Shown here: piece after piece, positions 30,297 to 39,945 of the stretch
Layout of the letters: the number at the start of each line of letters is the position of its first letter
Position numbering within the stretch: position 1 is the first letter of the stretch
Made by a program: the position numbers and the translations under genes
Assembly: GCF_000002875.2 (NCBI RefSeq)
Contig: NC_009419.2
Location: 1,160,954-1,224,953 of the forward strand
Source: Leishmania infantum JPCM5
Taxonomy: Eukaryota; Euglenozoa; Kinetoplastea; Trypanosomatida; Trypanosomatidae
Reading direction: 5' to 3'
DNA length: 64,000 bases
The notes under the pieces: generated by a model
The model's database searches: none
Seen by the model: only the letters and a program-made list of their open reading frames with translations
Told to the model about the DNA's origin: nothing

Positions 30297-32120
30297 TCAC
30301 GGCGATGTTAAGGCATTGGCCATCGATCTCGCTGTTGTGGGGTTTGGCCGTGTGATGGCAGGGTTTACCCACAAACCCTCCACCGGTAACAGCAGTGCGA
30401 ACAGGTTGTTCACGGCTCCTAGCACGACCATAGGCAGCTGCAGGTTGTCGACGCCGTCCATGAAGCACTCGGTCAGAGTGCACACGGCAATCATGGTAAA
30501 CGAATAGAACGCAGGGCCTGTGATGGGCACCTCAGCGATCGCGAGAATCACGCCCCAGAAAACCAAGCCACACACAAGTCCTCCCAGGGTGCCGGTAGTC
30601 GTCTTGTGCGTAATGGACGCGTTAGCGCGCTCTGTGAAGAGCCCGTTCTTTAGGTATCGTCCAAGCGTACGTCGGGAGCTCAGAAACAACGAGCTCCCGG
30701 TGATGGCCGCGCACGCGTCCACGATGCCAAGCGAAACAACGCCTGGAATCATGTTGATGGAGAGCTCGATGATGGCTGGGACCGGCGGGCCATCGATGGA
30801 CAATTGCCTGCAGCGCATCATCAGAGAGATGCCAAAGCCAAGGAGGAGGTAAATGTGGGTGCGCACGACGCCGTCGATGTGCTCGCGGTCGTCTATGTGG
30901 CGAGACATGAAGCGCGATATGCACTCAGAGCCGTACACATTGTAGTATCGCGCCACCTCCACCAAGACGCATAAGCTGATAGCGGTGGATAACGCGAATG
31001 CCATGAATGGCGGATCAATCATCGTCGCCGGAGTGAAAGCGACGACGCCGATGAAGTGGAACAGCTTACGACGCACTGATGGCCGAAGCTGCATAGATAG
31101 CACGTCCACGAGGTACACTGCAAATGGCAGCAGCGTAAACCAGCATACGAGTGTCCACATGCGGAAGCGGCTAGAGACAAAGTAGGCAAAGAGCCAGCGA
31201 AGAACGTTTTCGCGAAACTGGTAACTAATGAGAAGGGCCAGCATGGCCCCGACCACCGCGTTCGACACCCAGAAGACGATGCTGATGCGCTTTCGGCTCA
31301 CGCGACGGCGCGACGATTTGGAGTTTTTGTTTGTCGGGATGAGACACCATCTCGAAAGAACGGAGACGAGTATGACAATGTAGATAGCGCACAGAATCAC
31401 GCCGCGACTCGCAATGTGCGTGTACGACGTCCGGTACCCCGGCGCGTTCAGCGACAACACCGACTCACGACCACCGTCGAAGCTAAGGTTGTTGTTGACG
31501 CAAATGTCGCAGAAGTAAAAGCCAACAAGGGAGCCGATGAGGATGGCCTCGTTGTCGCCAATGACGGGCAACATCTTCAGAAAGAAAATATATCCTGACA
31601 AGACGTACGCGATGCCGCCGAGGGATATGACCCTATCCTGCACAATGAAAAAGACCACCGCCAAGCCGACGACGGCGTAGAGGACCGTCTCGGCGACTAC
31701 GTTGCGGTCACGCGGCGACTTCCCCCGCCTCTCGGCCTTTGCAGCGACCAAAGACAGGTAGGAGAGCAGTGTCGAAGCATAAAACAGAATCGGCGAGTGC
31801 CCGAGATTCATCGCGTGATCGAGGCAGCGCTCGGACAAGAAAATGAGCGGCATCAGCAGCCGACTTTCGCCGTGCTCCGACGTGAGGGCCACAGTGCAGA
31901 GAACAAGAATGCTGCCCGCCTGCATTCGAAAATGCGCCTTCCACGAGACATGCGCCAGCAAAAACGCCCACATCAACAACAGTGTTGATGAGTAAGAGAT
32001 TTCGGTTCGCCTCCGAGGACGCTCTGCGTTCGCGTCCGCCTCCGCCGCAGGACGCGAACTCAACGGAGAATTCTTCGCGTCCGCCGCGGGCGACTTGCGA
32101 AAATACATGGGATACTTCAT
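30297..32120 (-). CDS. DOLK: Dolichol kinase (Sec59/DOLK-like)
   Basis: Predicted 607-residue polytopic ER membrane protein that would phosphorylate dolichol with CTP to give the dolichyl phosphate carrier used in N-glycosylation, GPI and mannosylation. Family marks: RRKLFHFIGVVAFTP near residue 350, the conserved R-K-x-x-H-F opening of the catalytic half; the CTP-binding region S-L-G-I-V-D-A-C-A-A-I-T-G-S, a segment with GRYLKN, and KTTTGTLGG near 505, corresponding to the D-x-A-A-x-x-G ... G-x-K-T-x-E-G motif of the cytidylyltransferase/dolichol kinase family (the usual Glu is Thr here). A dozen or so hydrophobic spans cover most of the chain after residue 45. The N-terminal 40 residues are polar. 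Start ATG 32120; a second ATG in frame at 32108 would remove four residues. A likely acceptor is AG at 32146-32147 downstream of a T-tract at 32222-32232. Confidence 0.9.
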   Translation of the reverse strand: MKYPMYFRKSPAADAKNSPLSSRPAAEADANAERPRRRTEISYSSTLLLMWAFLLAHVSWKAHFRMQAGSILVLCTVALTSEHGESRLLMPLIFLSERCLDHAMNLGHSPILFYASTLLSYLSLVAAKAERRGKSPRDRNVVAETVLYAVVGLAVVFFIVQDRVISLGGIAYVLSGYIFFLKMLPVIGDNEAILIGSLVGFYFCDICVNNNLSFDGGRESVLSLNAPGYRTSYTHIASRGVILCAIYIVILVSVLSRWCLIPTNKNSKSSRRRVSRKRISIVFWVSNAVVGAMLALLISYQFRENVLRWLFAYFVSSRFRMWTLVCWFTLLPFAVYLVDVLSMQLRPSVRRKLFHFIGVVAFTPATMIDPPFMAFALSTAISLCVLVEVARYYNVYGSECISRFMSRHIDDREHIDGVVRTHIYLLLGFGISLMMRCRQLSIDGPPVPAIIELSINMIPGVVSLGIVDACAAITGSSLFLSSRRTLGRYLKNGLFTERANASITHKTTTGTLGGLVCGLVFWGVILAIAEVPITGPAFYSFTMIAVCTLTECFMDGVDNLQLPMVVLGAVNNLFALLLPVEGLWVNPAITRPNPTTARSMANALTSP

Positions 32121-35100
32121 TCAAATTGTACGTGCGACTGCTCGTCTGTACGGTGGCGTCGGTCAGCGAGTGCGTATGTGTGTAATGCGATCAAGGATGT
32201 GTGCGTACGGACGCAGACCACGAAAAAAAAAATACTCGACAAGTTTTAGGCAGAAGAGCGATAAAGACAACGAGCACCGACACACAGGCAACGCAAGACG
32301 TCGGACGCCTGTCACGGGTGTGTGGCGGCGTTGCTTTCGGCTGCCCCCTAGGATGCCGTACACAACAGCTCTCGACTCAAGAAGCGCAAATGAGAACACT
32401 GAAAAAGTGAAACAAAAAGAGAAAAACGGAGCGGAAAAAGGCAAGAGAGATGAACACGCGCAGAGGCAATGAATTCAGAAAACAGGCCGGGACGGTGGGC
32501 GAGAGTGCTGGTGCCCAAACGGATTGCGCGCCTGGCGGAGTTCAACGCGCAGAGAGATACATGGGGGAGAAAGAGAGTAATGTGAAACGAGAAGCACAAC
32601 GCATTCGACTGCATGGCTCCAAACTCGTCCTCGCATCTGGCGAGCTTCCTGTTTCCGTGGAGAAGTCCACCAATCTGGTATCCTCCTCCCCACTGGCACT
32701 CTCGATACTGCACAGCGCTGCCAAAGCGGTCCATGAGAGTTCTGTTGTTTTCAAGGCATCATCGGATAACACCACCCGCGAGTAGGTGGACCGACGTATC
32801 ACCCTCCCCTCATTCCTTGTTCTTCACCTCAAGAGGGGATCTCCCCCGTCGTGGTGGGTACGCAAGAAGGCGGGTGGAGGGGGGGGCAGAGAAAGAGGGG
32901 TACGGGAGAGGCGAAACATCTAGGATGACTCGATCCCTCGACATCGAGCATGAGCGGAAGAACACAACAGGGGATAAGGAGAGCATCAATGGCTGGTGAA
33001 GGATATCGCGTGGATGGCGGAGAGTACGTTGACTCCTTCCGCACCACCACATTGTTTTGCGTCCATCCTCCCCCCTCTTTCCTTCACATCAAAATAGATA
33101 TCGAAAAGCGAACATCAAAGGCGCGCTTGCACAAAGTCCACAGTGCGTCCTCGTGAGAAGGGTACCTCGGTCTCCGTTGGAAAGCTAGGGGTACGAGCAG
33201 AGAAGGGGAACGTGCGAACACACACGCACACTCACGCACGCACGCAGGAACAGAGGAGCGCAGGGGAGAGTGCTTGATCGGTGGTAAAGACAACACGTAA
33301 GTGGAGGTAGAGAGCCCGCAAAGAGGCGTGCCAGTGCGGCATCGGTGGATCTCGAGCTGTGAAAAAGATGCAGCAGGCCTGAATGTCATTGGGTAACAAA
33401 GGGAATGAGAAGGTGTGAGAGAGGAAGAGTGGGGGTGAGTGGCGCTGCGTGGTCGCCATCGCTGCGGCTCACTGACAGTACGATCCCACGCGAGCCTCCG
33501 TCCACCTCTGCCCAAGCTGGATGCACGTCACTTGTGGCGCCCCTTCTCCTTTCTTCTGTCGTTGTTTCCACCGTAGTCTTACACCGTCTATGCTGCTGCG
33601 CGCCATCGCGAAAACCGTGGATTGAGAAGAGAGGCAATTTCAAGACGAAGGGCGGTAGAAATCAAGGCACCCGATAGGACCATGAAGAAAAACGAAGACA
33701 CCGAACGATGCGGTCGCTGCAAGCGGCAGGAGGGCACCAGGGAAGAGAGGGATAGAGCAGATGTGGCAGGCAGCGTGCTGCACCTGTGACGAAGCACCAG
33801 AACAAAGCAACGACAAAGCAAGGGAGGGGACGATGGCGCCTGCGCAGGTGAGGTGGTGCGTGAGAAGACAACGACACACACTGCTCAGGCAAAGATGTCG
33901 ACAAGGACGAACAATGCGTCCGTAGCAAGAACCGATGGACGACGCCAATAGCGAAAGCGAGATGTGCGTAGCGACAGAGGAAAGGGGGCGCGAGGAAGGC
34001 GAGGTCAAGATAAAAGAGGAATAAAACGAGCCCAAAACGATGGAGGTAGATAATCCCACGGACACTCCCACCCACTCCTGCATAGACACCGGCACACCGA
34101 ACCCAGACAGCCACACAAACCAATCGCACGATTGGGGCAGCTCGACGATGCGACGACAGAAGTGTGTGACACATTCCAGGGCCAAAAAGGAGCAACGCGG
34201 CAAACAACGTTGCGCCTCTTCTCTTTCCATCTTACTTTACTGGCTTCGCACATGGTGAGCACGACAAGATGACCTTTGCACCCGAAACCCTGCGCAAAAG
34301 ATAGAAACGCAGAAGGGCCTGCGCGCAAACCATACGTCACCGACGTGACGTGAGAAGCCAAGAAGACGAGGAAAGTGGACGGATGGAAGAGGCAGACAGA
34401 CAGACAGGCAGTGTGTGCCTGTGCGGTTGCCCTCACTGGTGTGGAGACTGCACTCGAAACAGAGAGGAGAGGCGCTTCGATCCAGGGAAAAGAAGAGCTC
34501 TGGCTCTCAAGGCAGAGAGTCACCTGCCGAGCGCAATTGGAGGTGCAACCGCCTCTGCAAACGTTAGTGCGTGCGCTTTTCTGTACATACAGCCACTGCA
34601 AAAACGGCGCATGTGCTGCGAAGACATCGAGAGGGAGAAGGAGGAGCCGGAGAGCAGCGGTGCCTAGATGTGTGCGCAAGAAGGCACCTCAACTGGAGTG
34701 AGCATTGAGACAGAGAGACACGTGTGAGCCGACAGCGAGAGAGGGAGGGGAGAAACAAATGTGCCAGAACGGGACGAGAAGGTAGGGAGCTGTATTCACA
34801 CGCCGATGAGCACCCCCGCGCGCATGCATTTACAGACGACGGCGTGTGCAGGCATCACCTAGAAGTCTAAGCAGAAGGAGCCGATGGAAGGTCAGGCCGG
34901 CTCTGTGCAGAGGCACATACAAGCGACGAGAGCGATGGCTTGTCGATGTACAGTGCCGGAGACGACGAAGAGATCGACGTGGCGGGTAGAGGCGTCTATA
35001 TACCGTCGGTTAGCCTCCCATGGACAGCCACACGTGGGTCGACGTCTTTTGTCATCTCAGTTCTCATTTCCGCTTCGAAGGACGTCGGCTCCCCAGGCAT

Positions 35101-35440
35101 GGGCGTGCTCGGAGGGAGGGAGGGAGAGACAAAGAGCTGGGAAGAGGGGGAGAGGGGAAGGAGTCTCCTCTCCATACCGACGCAACAACAGCCACCGACA
35201 CCGGCGCAAAACAAGAAGAGGACACCGTCTTAAACGTTGGCGTCATTGGCCTTTGCTTAATTTAACACGCCGAGAAAGGAGAGGGGACGGCGGAGAGAGG
35301 TACAGCGCGAGGAGTACGAAGCGAGGCCATGCGGCAGAGGAACACGGGGAGGAGTGCGGTCCAGCGTGTGACGAGGTGGCGGTGCCTCCCTTCTTCTTCT
35401 GCAACGACCGCCGTCCAGGCGTCTGAGTGTCAAGGAACGT
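32121..35440. other. 3.3-kb gene-free region, strongly purine-rich on the plus strand
   Basis: Expected to hold the 5' UTR of dolichol kinase and a long 3' UTR of TYW4. Extended GA-rich blocks lie at 32400-32610, 32820-32990, 33160-33440, 34170-34520 and 34610-34770. Open frames on the minus strand here are Cys/Ser/Leu-rich translations of CT tracts and are not credible genes. No RNA gene was recognised by eye. Confidence 0.6.
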
Positions 35441-38400
35441 TCACGTGCCGCGCTGCGCATCTGCCACCGCTGCCACGTTCCTTTCTAGGTCCTGCAGAAA
35501 ATGCCGCACCGCGAACTCGACGTAGTTGGACGGCACGTGTGGGGCGTCGATGGCCGGTGTGAGACGCACCTTGCTCAGCACGTCGCACACAGCCGATTGC
35601 AGGTCCTGGCGAATGCGCGTCACTGCCAATATGTCCTTGTTCCCGTAGAGGTCCTTCGGATCGTAGACGGCCGTGTCGCTGAAATGGCGATAGAAGACGT
35701 TGACGCTCATGTTATATGGGGCCATCGCCGTCCCTTCAGCACTCTCCGCGGCCTCCGCGTCCGGCAACAGCGTCGTAATTTGGTGAAACCACATCGCAGG
35801 GATGAAGAGCATGTCGCCTGGTTGCAGGACAACCACCTGCGCTGCTTTGCAGGCTGCAATAAGGCGAGGGTAGCGCACGAGATCCGGCGCGTCCACATTC
35901 AGTACCGCCGAGGAGCTGCCCGTCACGTACAGATTGTTGTACTCGCTCGGCGGGAACAGAACCACACGCTTCGTGCCGACAATTTGGCAGAGGACGTTGT
36001 CCAGCGCGTCATAGTGCGTCCAAAGCTGCAGCGGCGGGGCACTCATGCGCAAGCAGGACTGATGCAGCCGTGGCCCAATGTACTCCTTCGCGCCAGGTGG
36101 TAGCACAAAGTCCGTGCCCAGTGCCGGGAAGTCCGTCCACAAGTTGGAGCGCTCGTTCTTCATGTGAGCCGCAACGGAGCGGTAGTACCACGTCTCCCTT
36201 GGCGTCCCACGGGTCGTGCGAAAGCGCTTTGTCGCGTCCTCGACGTGCTGCACCAGCTGCGCTAGCGTCACGTGACGGAAGGCAAAGTTCTTGCGCACAA
36301 AGTCCAGCCGCGGCGACCCCTCGCTCACGTGCACCGACACCGTAGAGTTCCCTTCGGCCTCTTTTAAGTACGCTGAGGAGCCCCAGTTGGACAGACACGA
36401 GCCAAGAGGGACGTTGCGGAACACGACGGGCTGCGCGGCCGCAGTAGCTGCCTCCAGAAACGCGGCTGCGCTGTAGTGCATCACCTCACGCACGGCGGAC
36501 CACGGCTTCGAGAGGAGTTCGTCGTACGAGTACGCGGGCTCGTGTGCAGTGGAGGTTGTGGCGCCGACGCCCTGCCCCACATTCGCGTTGGCAGTTGGTG
36601 CAGTGATCGAGCGCCACGCGTTCTCATCGACAGCGTCACCGAGGCAGAGCAGCTTCGGCTTTGCGGCGAAGGTGCCAAAGGAGAAGCAAGTATAGCCGCC
36701 ACCAACTACACCTACCACACCTTCGCCGAGGGCAACGCAGGAATGGCGCGACCACCATGGCGCATCTGTTGGGAGCGACACCGTGACGGCAACGGCTGCC
36801 GCAGCTTCACCGCCTGTGCTGCTACTGAGGAGAGAACGTGGGACTAGCAGAGCTGGCGGCACGCGGGATTTCTCCGTCCAGCTGCTGCCCCCCAGCACGA
36901 GGAGGTAGTCCTGGTGGTTCACAGTGACGGGAGTCAGAGAGTGGGAGTAGCGGCCTTCACCAAGCCACACCGGCACGCGGGACCACTCCTTCGTGGAAAG
37001 CCGCAGCTGCCACAGATGCGGATTGCACGCATCCTGCCCCAGCAGGACCCCGCCGGAGACAAGTACTGTGTCGGACGAGAGTGCTGTGGCTGCGGCCGAG
37101 TGCAGCGGAGGCGGCGAAAGGCCGCTCGCCGCGGCGCAGTCCAGTGCCTCGTAGGAGATGCTGAGGCGGCGCATGCACACAGTAACGCGGAAGCACTCCA
37201 GCGCCGCCGCGGCGTTGGCGCCCGCAGCTTTGCCGCCCACCAGCAGAAGTGTCGCCTCATCTCCCGTGCTGCCGAGACTCACCATGCTGTGGCGATAGCG
37301 AGGGGATGGGCAGCACCAGCGTCCGTTGTCACAGTGTACGCTCAGCGCCCTCCAGCGCGCCGTAACGGTAGTGCCTAGGCCAACCGTGCACGGCACATCG
37401 AGAGTGAGCAAAAAGGCGTCGTTGGACGGCGTAGACGGATTCGTGCGGCCGCCCCAAACGAGGAACGTGCGCGGGGCCACGCGAGAGAAGGTGTGAAACA
37501 CCAACGGTGGGGGATGCGCTGCGCGGGCAGTTGGTCCAGCTGTCGTCGTGCCCTCGCTGTCCTCGCTGGCGACAACGACACGCAGCTCCCCCTCTTGCAG
37601 ACTGTGCACGTACACGGTACTGACGCGCTGGTGTTGCTTACCCGCGGCAAAGCCACCAAAGGAGACGAGGAGACGGTCACCGTTGGCTAGAGGCTCGACT
37701 GCCACGCCGCCGTTGCCCCAGCCCTCGAACCCGTAGCGCCCCGAAGGCCAGTTGTGCAGCTCGACCTTGAACCGCTCCGCGCTTTGTGGCAGAGACTCAC
37801 TACCCTTGCTGCATGCCACACCATCAACCGAGTACTCCACAAAGGCTGTGTGGGCAGCACAGCCGTTCGTGGCTACCGAGTCCCACGCCGCGGGCGTGAC
37901 TGCCATGGTAACGCCGTAGTGCTCGCACATCTCGCTCCACTCTTCGAGTTCGTCAAAGTCCTCCAGGGCCTCCACCCGCTTCAGTTCCGCGCCAGACAAG
38001 CAAAAGGTCGAGATGCGGTAGAAGTTTCCCCACCACGCGCGACGCATGCCTGCCGCGTATGCACGGCGCGTCATGTGCGCCCCGTCCGGGCAAGCGTGAA
38101 TGCCCAACAGCGGGCTGCTCTTTTGGCGCAACGAGTGTTGCATGACACGGCCGAAACTGTCGAGAGGTGATACCTGGTCATACGCCATGAAGACGGCATT
38201 TGGGAAACTTGCGGCGAGGAGCGCGAGCAGCTGCGCCGCATCCTCACGCGGCATGTACTGCATGACACACTCAGCATAGATGATGGTTGGGTTCGTCGCC
38301 GCGAACCCGGCGGGGCCGTGCTGCTGGAGACGCGGCAGCAGCTCCGCCGAGGCGATGCGGAGATCGACACCAACGGCGGCGTAGTGAGGACTGCGAATCG

Positions 38401-39109
38401 GGCATTCCTCGCTCTGCGGCATCATATGCCAGTCTGCCGGGAAGGTCTCCGGAGGGGCGGCAGCCATGAGTGCTGCTTTCGACTTTAGCACTGCGGAGAA
38501 GTCCACGTCTATGAAAAGCACCTCCCCTCCGGCAAAGGAAACGGGTGTGGACGGCGACGGGCACGACGAAGACGCTGGCACGCCAGGTCGTTTTCCATCG
38601 ACATTAAGAATGTCTACAGAGTCTAGCAGGAGTCGGAAAGCCAGCGTGTCATAGCCAGCTCCCAAGGAGAGAACCTGAACAGGCGGAGGGCGCGGTGCGC
38701 CCTCGTAGACTGCGGCTCGTCGCTCCGGGGCTTCCAGATAGCTCTGGACGAGTCGAACTACAAGATCTGTCATCACCGCCATGCGCAGGTAGTAGCCGCG
38801 GTTGACCAGCGGCGAGCGCCGTGACGGCTTCTTTACAAAATGTCGCAGAAACTTGTCGCGGATGTACTTGTGTGCCACGGCAGAGCGCTTGCTGACGACG
38901 CTGTCGTCGTTCGTGTGTTGCACTCGCACGTCAACGCTGCCGTCGACCACTCTGATCTTCTGCGTCACCTTGCTCACTTTCTTTTGCTTCTTACGCGGCA
39001 GCGCTGCCTCGTCATCAGTCGACTCGGAGAAAGCTGAAGGTGCCGGCTCGTGCTCCTCTATCGAGGCCTGTGGAGGCGCCGCCTCTGCCGGTTTCGGCTC
39101 GCTTCTCAT
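35441..39109 (-). CDS. TYW4: tRNA wybutosine-synthesising protein 4, LCM-kelch-JmjC fusion
   Basis: Predicted 1222 residues. Three domains in order. (1) Leucine-carboxyl-methyltransferase-type SAM domain, about 50-400: VQHTNDDSVVSKRSAV, RRSPLVNRGYYLRM, and the SAM loop VLSLGAGYDTLAFRL. (2) Kelch/galactose-oxidase beta-propeller, about 430-850, with repeats such as SMVSLGSTGDEATLLLVGG and YLLVLGGSSW. (3) C-terminal JmjC-type domain, about 920-1180, with the iron ligands H1032-x-D1034 (WTHYDALDN) and H1109 (PAMWFHQI). TYW4 methylates and methoxycarbonylates yW-72/yW-86 at position 37 of tRNA-Phe; the JmjC enzyme (TYW5 in mammals) hydroxylates the side chain. Having both activities in one chain would let it finish hydroxywybutosine-type products. 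A basic PRKKQKK block at 38-44 may be a nuclear signal. Start ATG 39109; acceptor AG at 39303-39304. Confidence 0.92.
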   Translation of the reverse strand: MRSEPKPAEAAPPQASIEEHEPAPSAFSESTDDEAALPRKKQKKVSKVTQKIRVVDGSVDVRVQHTNDDSVVSKRSAVAHKYIRDKFLRHFVKKPSRRSPLVNRGYYLRMAVMTDLVVRLVQSYLEAPERRAAVYEGAPRPPPVQVLSLGAGYDTLAFRLLLDSVDILNVDGKRPGVPASSSCPSPSTPVSFAGGEVLFIDVDFSAVLKSKAALMAAAPPETFPADWHMMPQSEECPIRSPHYAAVGVDLRIASAELLPRLQQHGPAGFAATNPTIIYAECVMQYMPREDAAQLLALLAASFPNAVFMAYDQVSPLDSFGRVMQHSLRQKSSPLLGIHACPDGAHMTRRAYAAGMRRAWWGNFYRISTFCLSGAELKRVEALEDFDELEEWSEMCEHYGVTMAVTPAAWDSVATNGCAAHTAFVEYSVDGVACSKGSESLPQSAERFKVELHNWPSGRYGFEGWGNGGVAVEPLANGDRLLVSFGGFAAGKQHQRVSTVYVHSLQEGELRVVVASEDSEGTTTAGPTARAAHPPPLVFHTFSRVAPRTFLVWGGRTNPSTPSNDAFLLTLDVPCTVGLGTTVTARWRALSVHCDNGRWCCPSPRYRHSMVSLGSTGDEATLLLVGGKAAGANAAAALECFRVTVCMRRLSISYEALDCAAASGLSPPPLHSAAATALSSDTVLVSGGVLLGQDACNPHLWQLRLSTKEWSRVPVWLGEGRYSHSLTPVTVNHQDYLLVLGGSSWTEKSRVPPALLVPRSLLSSSTGGEAAAAVAVTVSLPTDAPWWSRHSCVALGEGVVGVVGGGYTCFSFGTFAAKPKLLCLGDAVDENAWRSITAPTANANVGQGVGATTSTAHEPAYSYDELLSKPWSAVREVMHYSAAAFLEAATAAAQPVVFRNVPLGSCLSNWGSSAYLKEAEGNSTVSVHVSEGSPRLDFVRKNFAFRHVTLAQLVQHVEDATKRFRTTRGTPRETWYYRSVAAHMKNERSNLWTDFPALGTDFVLPPGAKEYIGPRLHQSCLRMSAPPLQLWTHYDALDNVLCQIVGTKRVVLFPPSEYNNLYVTGSSSAVLNVDAPDLVRYPRLIAACKAAQVVVLQPGDMLFIPAMWFHQITTLLPDAEAAESAEGTAMAPYNMSVNVFYRHFSDTAVYDPKDLYGNKDILAVTRIRQDLQSAVCDVLSKVRLTPAIDAPHVPSNYVEFAVRHFLQDLERNVAAVADAQRGT

Positions 39110-39945
39110 TGATTATGACAAACCAAATGGACCGTGAGAGCACCTGTGCTTCGCTGTTGTGGTCTGTTCTGTGCTTAGCGAGGGGCGCACACCAGCAGCA
39201 CGGCCGCGCGCACAAAGAAAGGAGTCACAGCTGGCACCGCGCGGCGGTTCTTTGAACTAGATCGACTCTGCGCAGTGCCTACCAAAGCAAGAAAGCAAGC
39301 AGCTAAAGAAAAAAGCGAGAACGGGAGCAGCTATCCACAAGAGTACACAGTGCGGGGCTGTCGGGGGGGGTTGGAGGGAGGTCTGGTAAAAGGAGCGAAG
39401 AGAGTAGAGGAGGGGCGTCGGTAGTTTTGCGGCTGTGTGAAGATCGGCGGCTCCTGAGACCGTGGGGGGGGGGCCCCATCAACAACACAAAAAAAAATCA
39501 GTGTCTTCAGCTTGTCAATCGAAGACAATGATGCGAGCAAGCTGCGCCATTGCGCCCCCGTGGTGTCCGCAAGTGCACGAAAGCTCAACGCGCAAGGATC
39601 CACTTGCGCCGCCGAACGTCACCTCGGTGTGACATCGACTGCCTCAGCACAGACAGCACAAAAACGCCTGATACCCGCAGGCTTCCGCAAGGGAAACGCT
39701 GATCGAATAGCTAGTGGCATCTGTGAGGGTGTTCACCACAAGAAACCATAACCAGATAGCGCTCGAGAGCACGGGAGCTATGCTTGCGTAAAACGTGGAC
39801 GGACATCAAAGGAGACCCACACCGCTGTCCAAACAACGAATGCGCGCCGCTTCTTCAAAAAAAAAACCGGTAAGCCTTTACCGCTTGCCGATCCCCACCC
39901 CCTCCCCGCTCCACATCCGCCTCGACAGCGACACCTCTGTCCCCA
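39110..39945. other. Intergenic region
   Basis: About 0.8 kb with homopolymer runs of G (39365-39371, 39464-39472) and A (39490-39497). No gene seen. Confidence 0.6.
39303..39335 (-). promoter_or_regulatory. Predicted spliced-leader acceptor of TYW4
   Basis: In gene sense a tract rich in C and T (complement of 39305-39331, which includes AAAGAAAAAAGCGAGAACGG) ends in TTTAG at 39303-39304. It would give a 5' UTR of about 190 nt. Inferred. Confidence 0.5.

Noticed and set aside
34005..34679. Minus-strand open frame of about 225 codons in the TYW4-DOLK gap
   Set aside because: Cys/Ser/Leu-rich translation of T/C tracts without conserved motifs.
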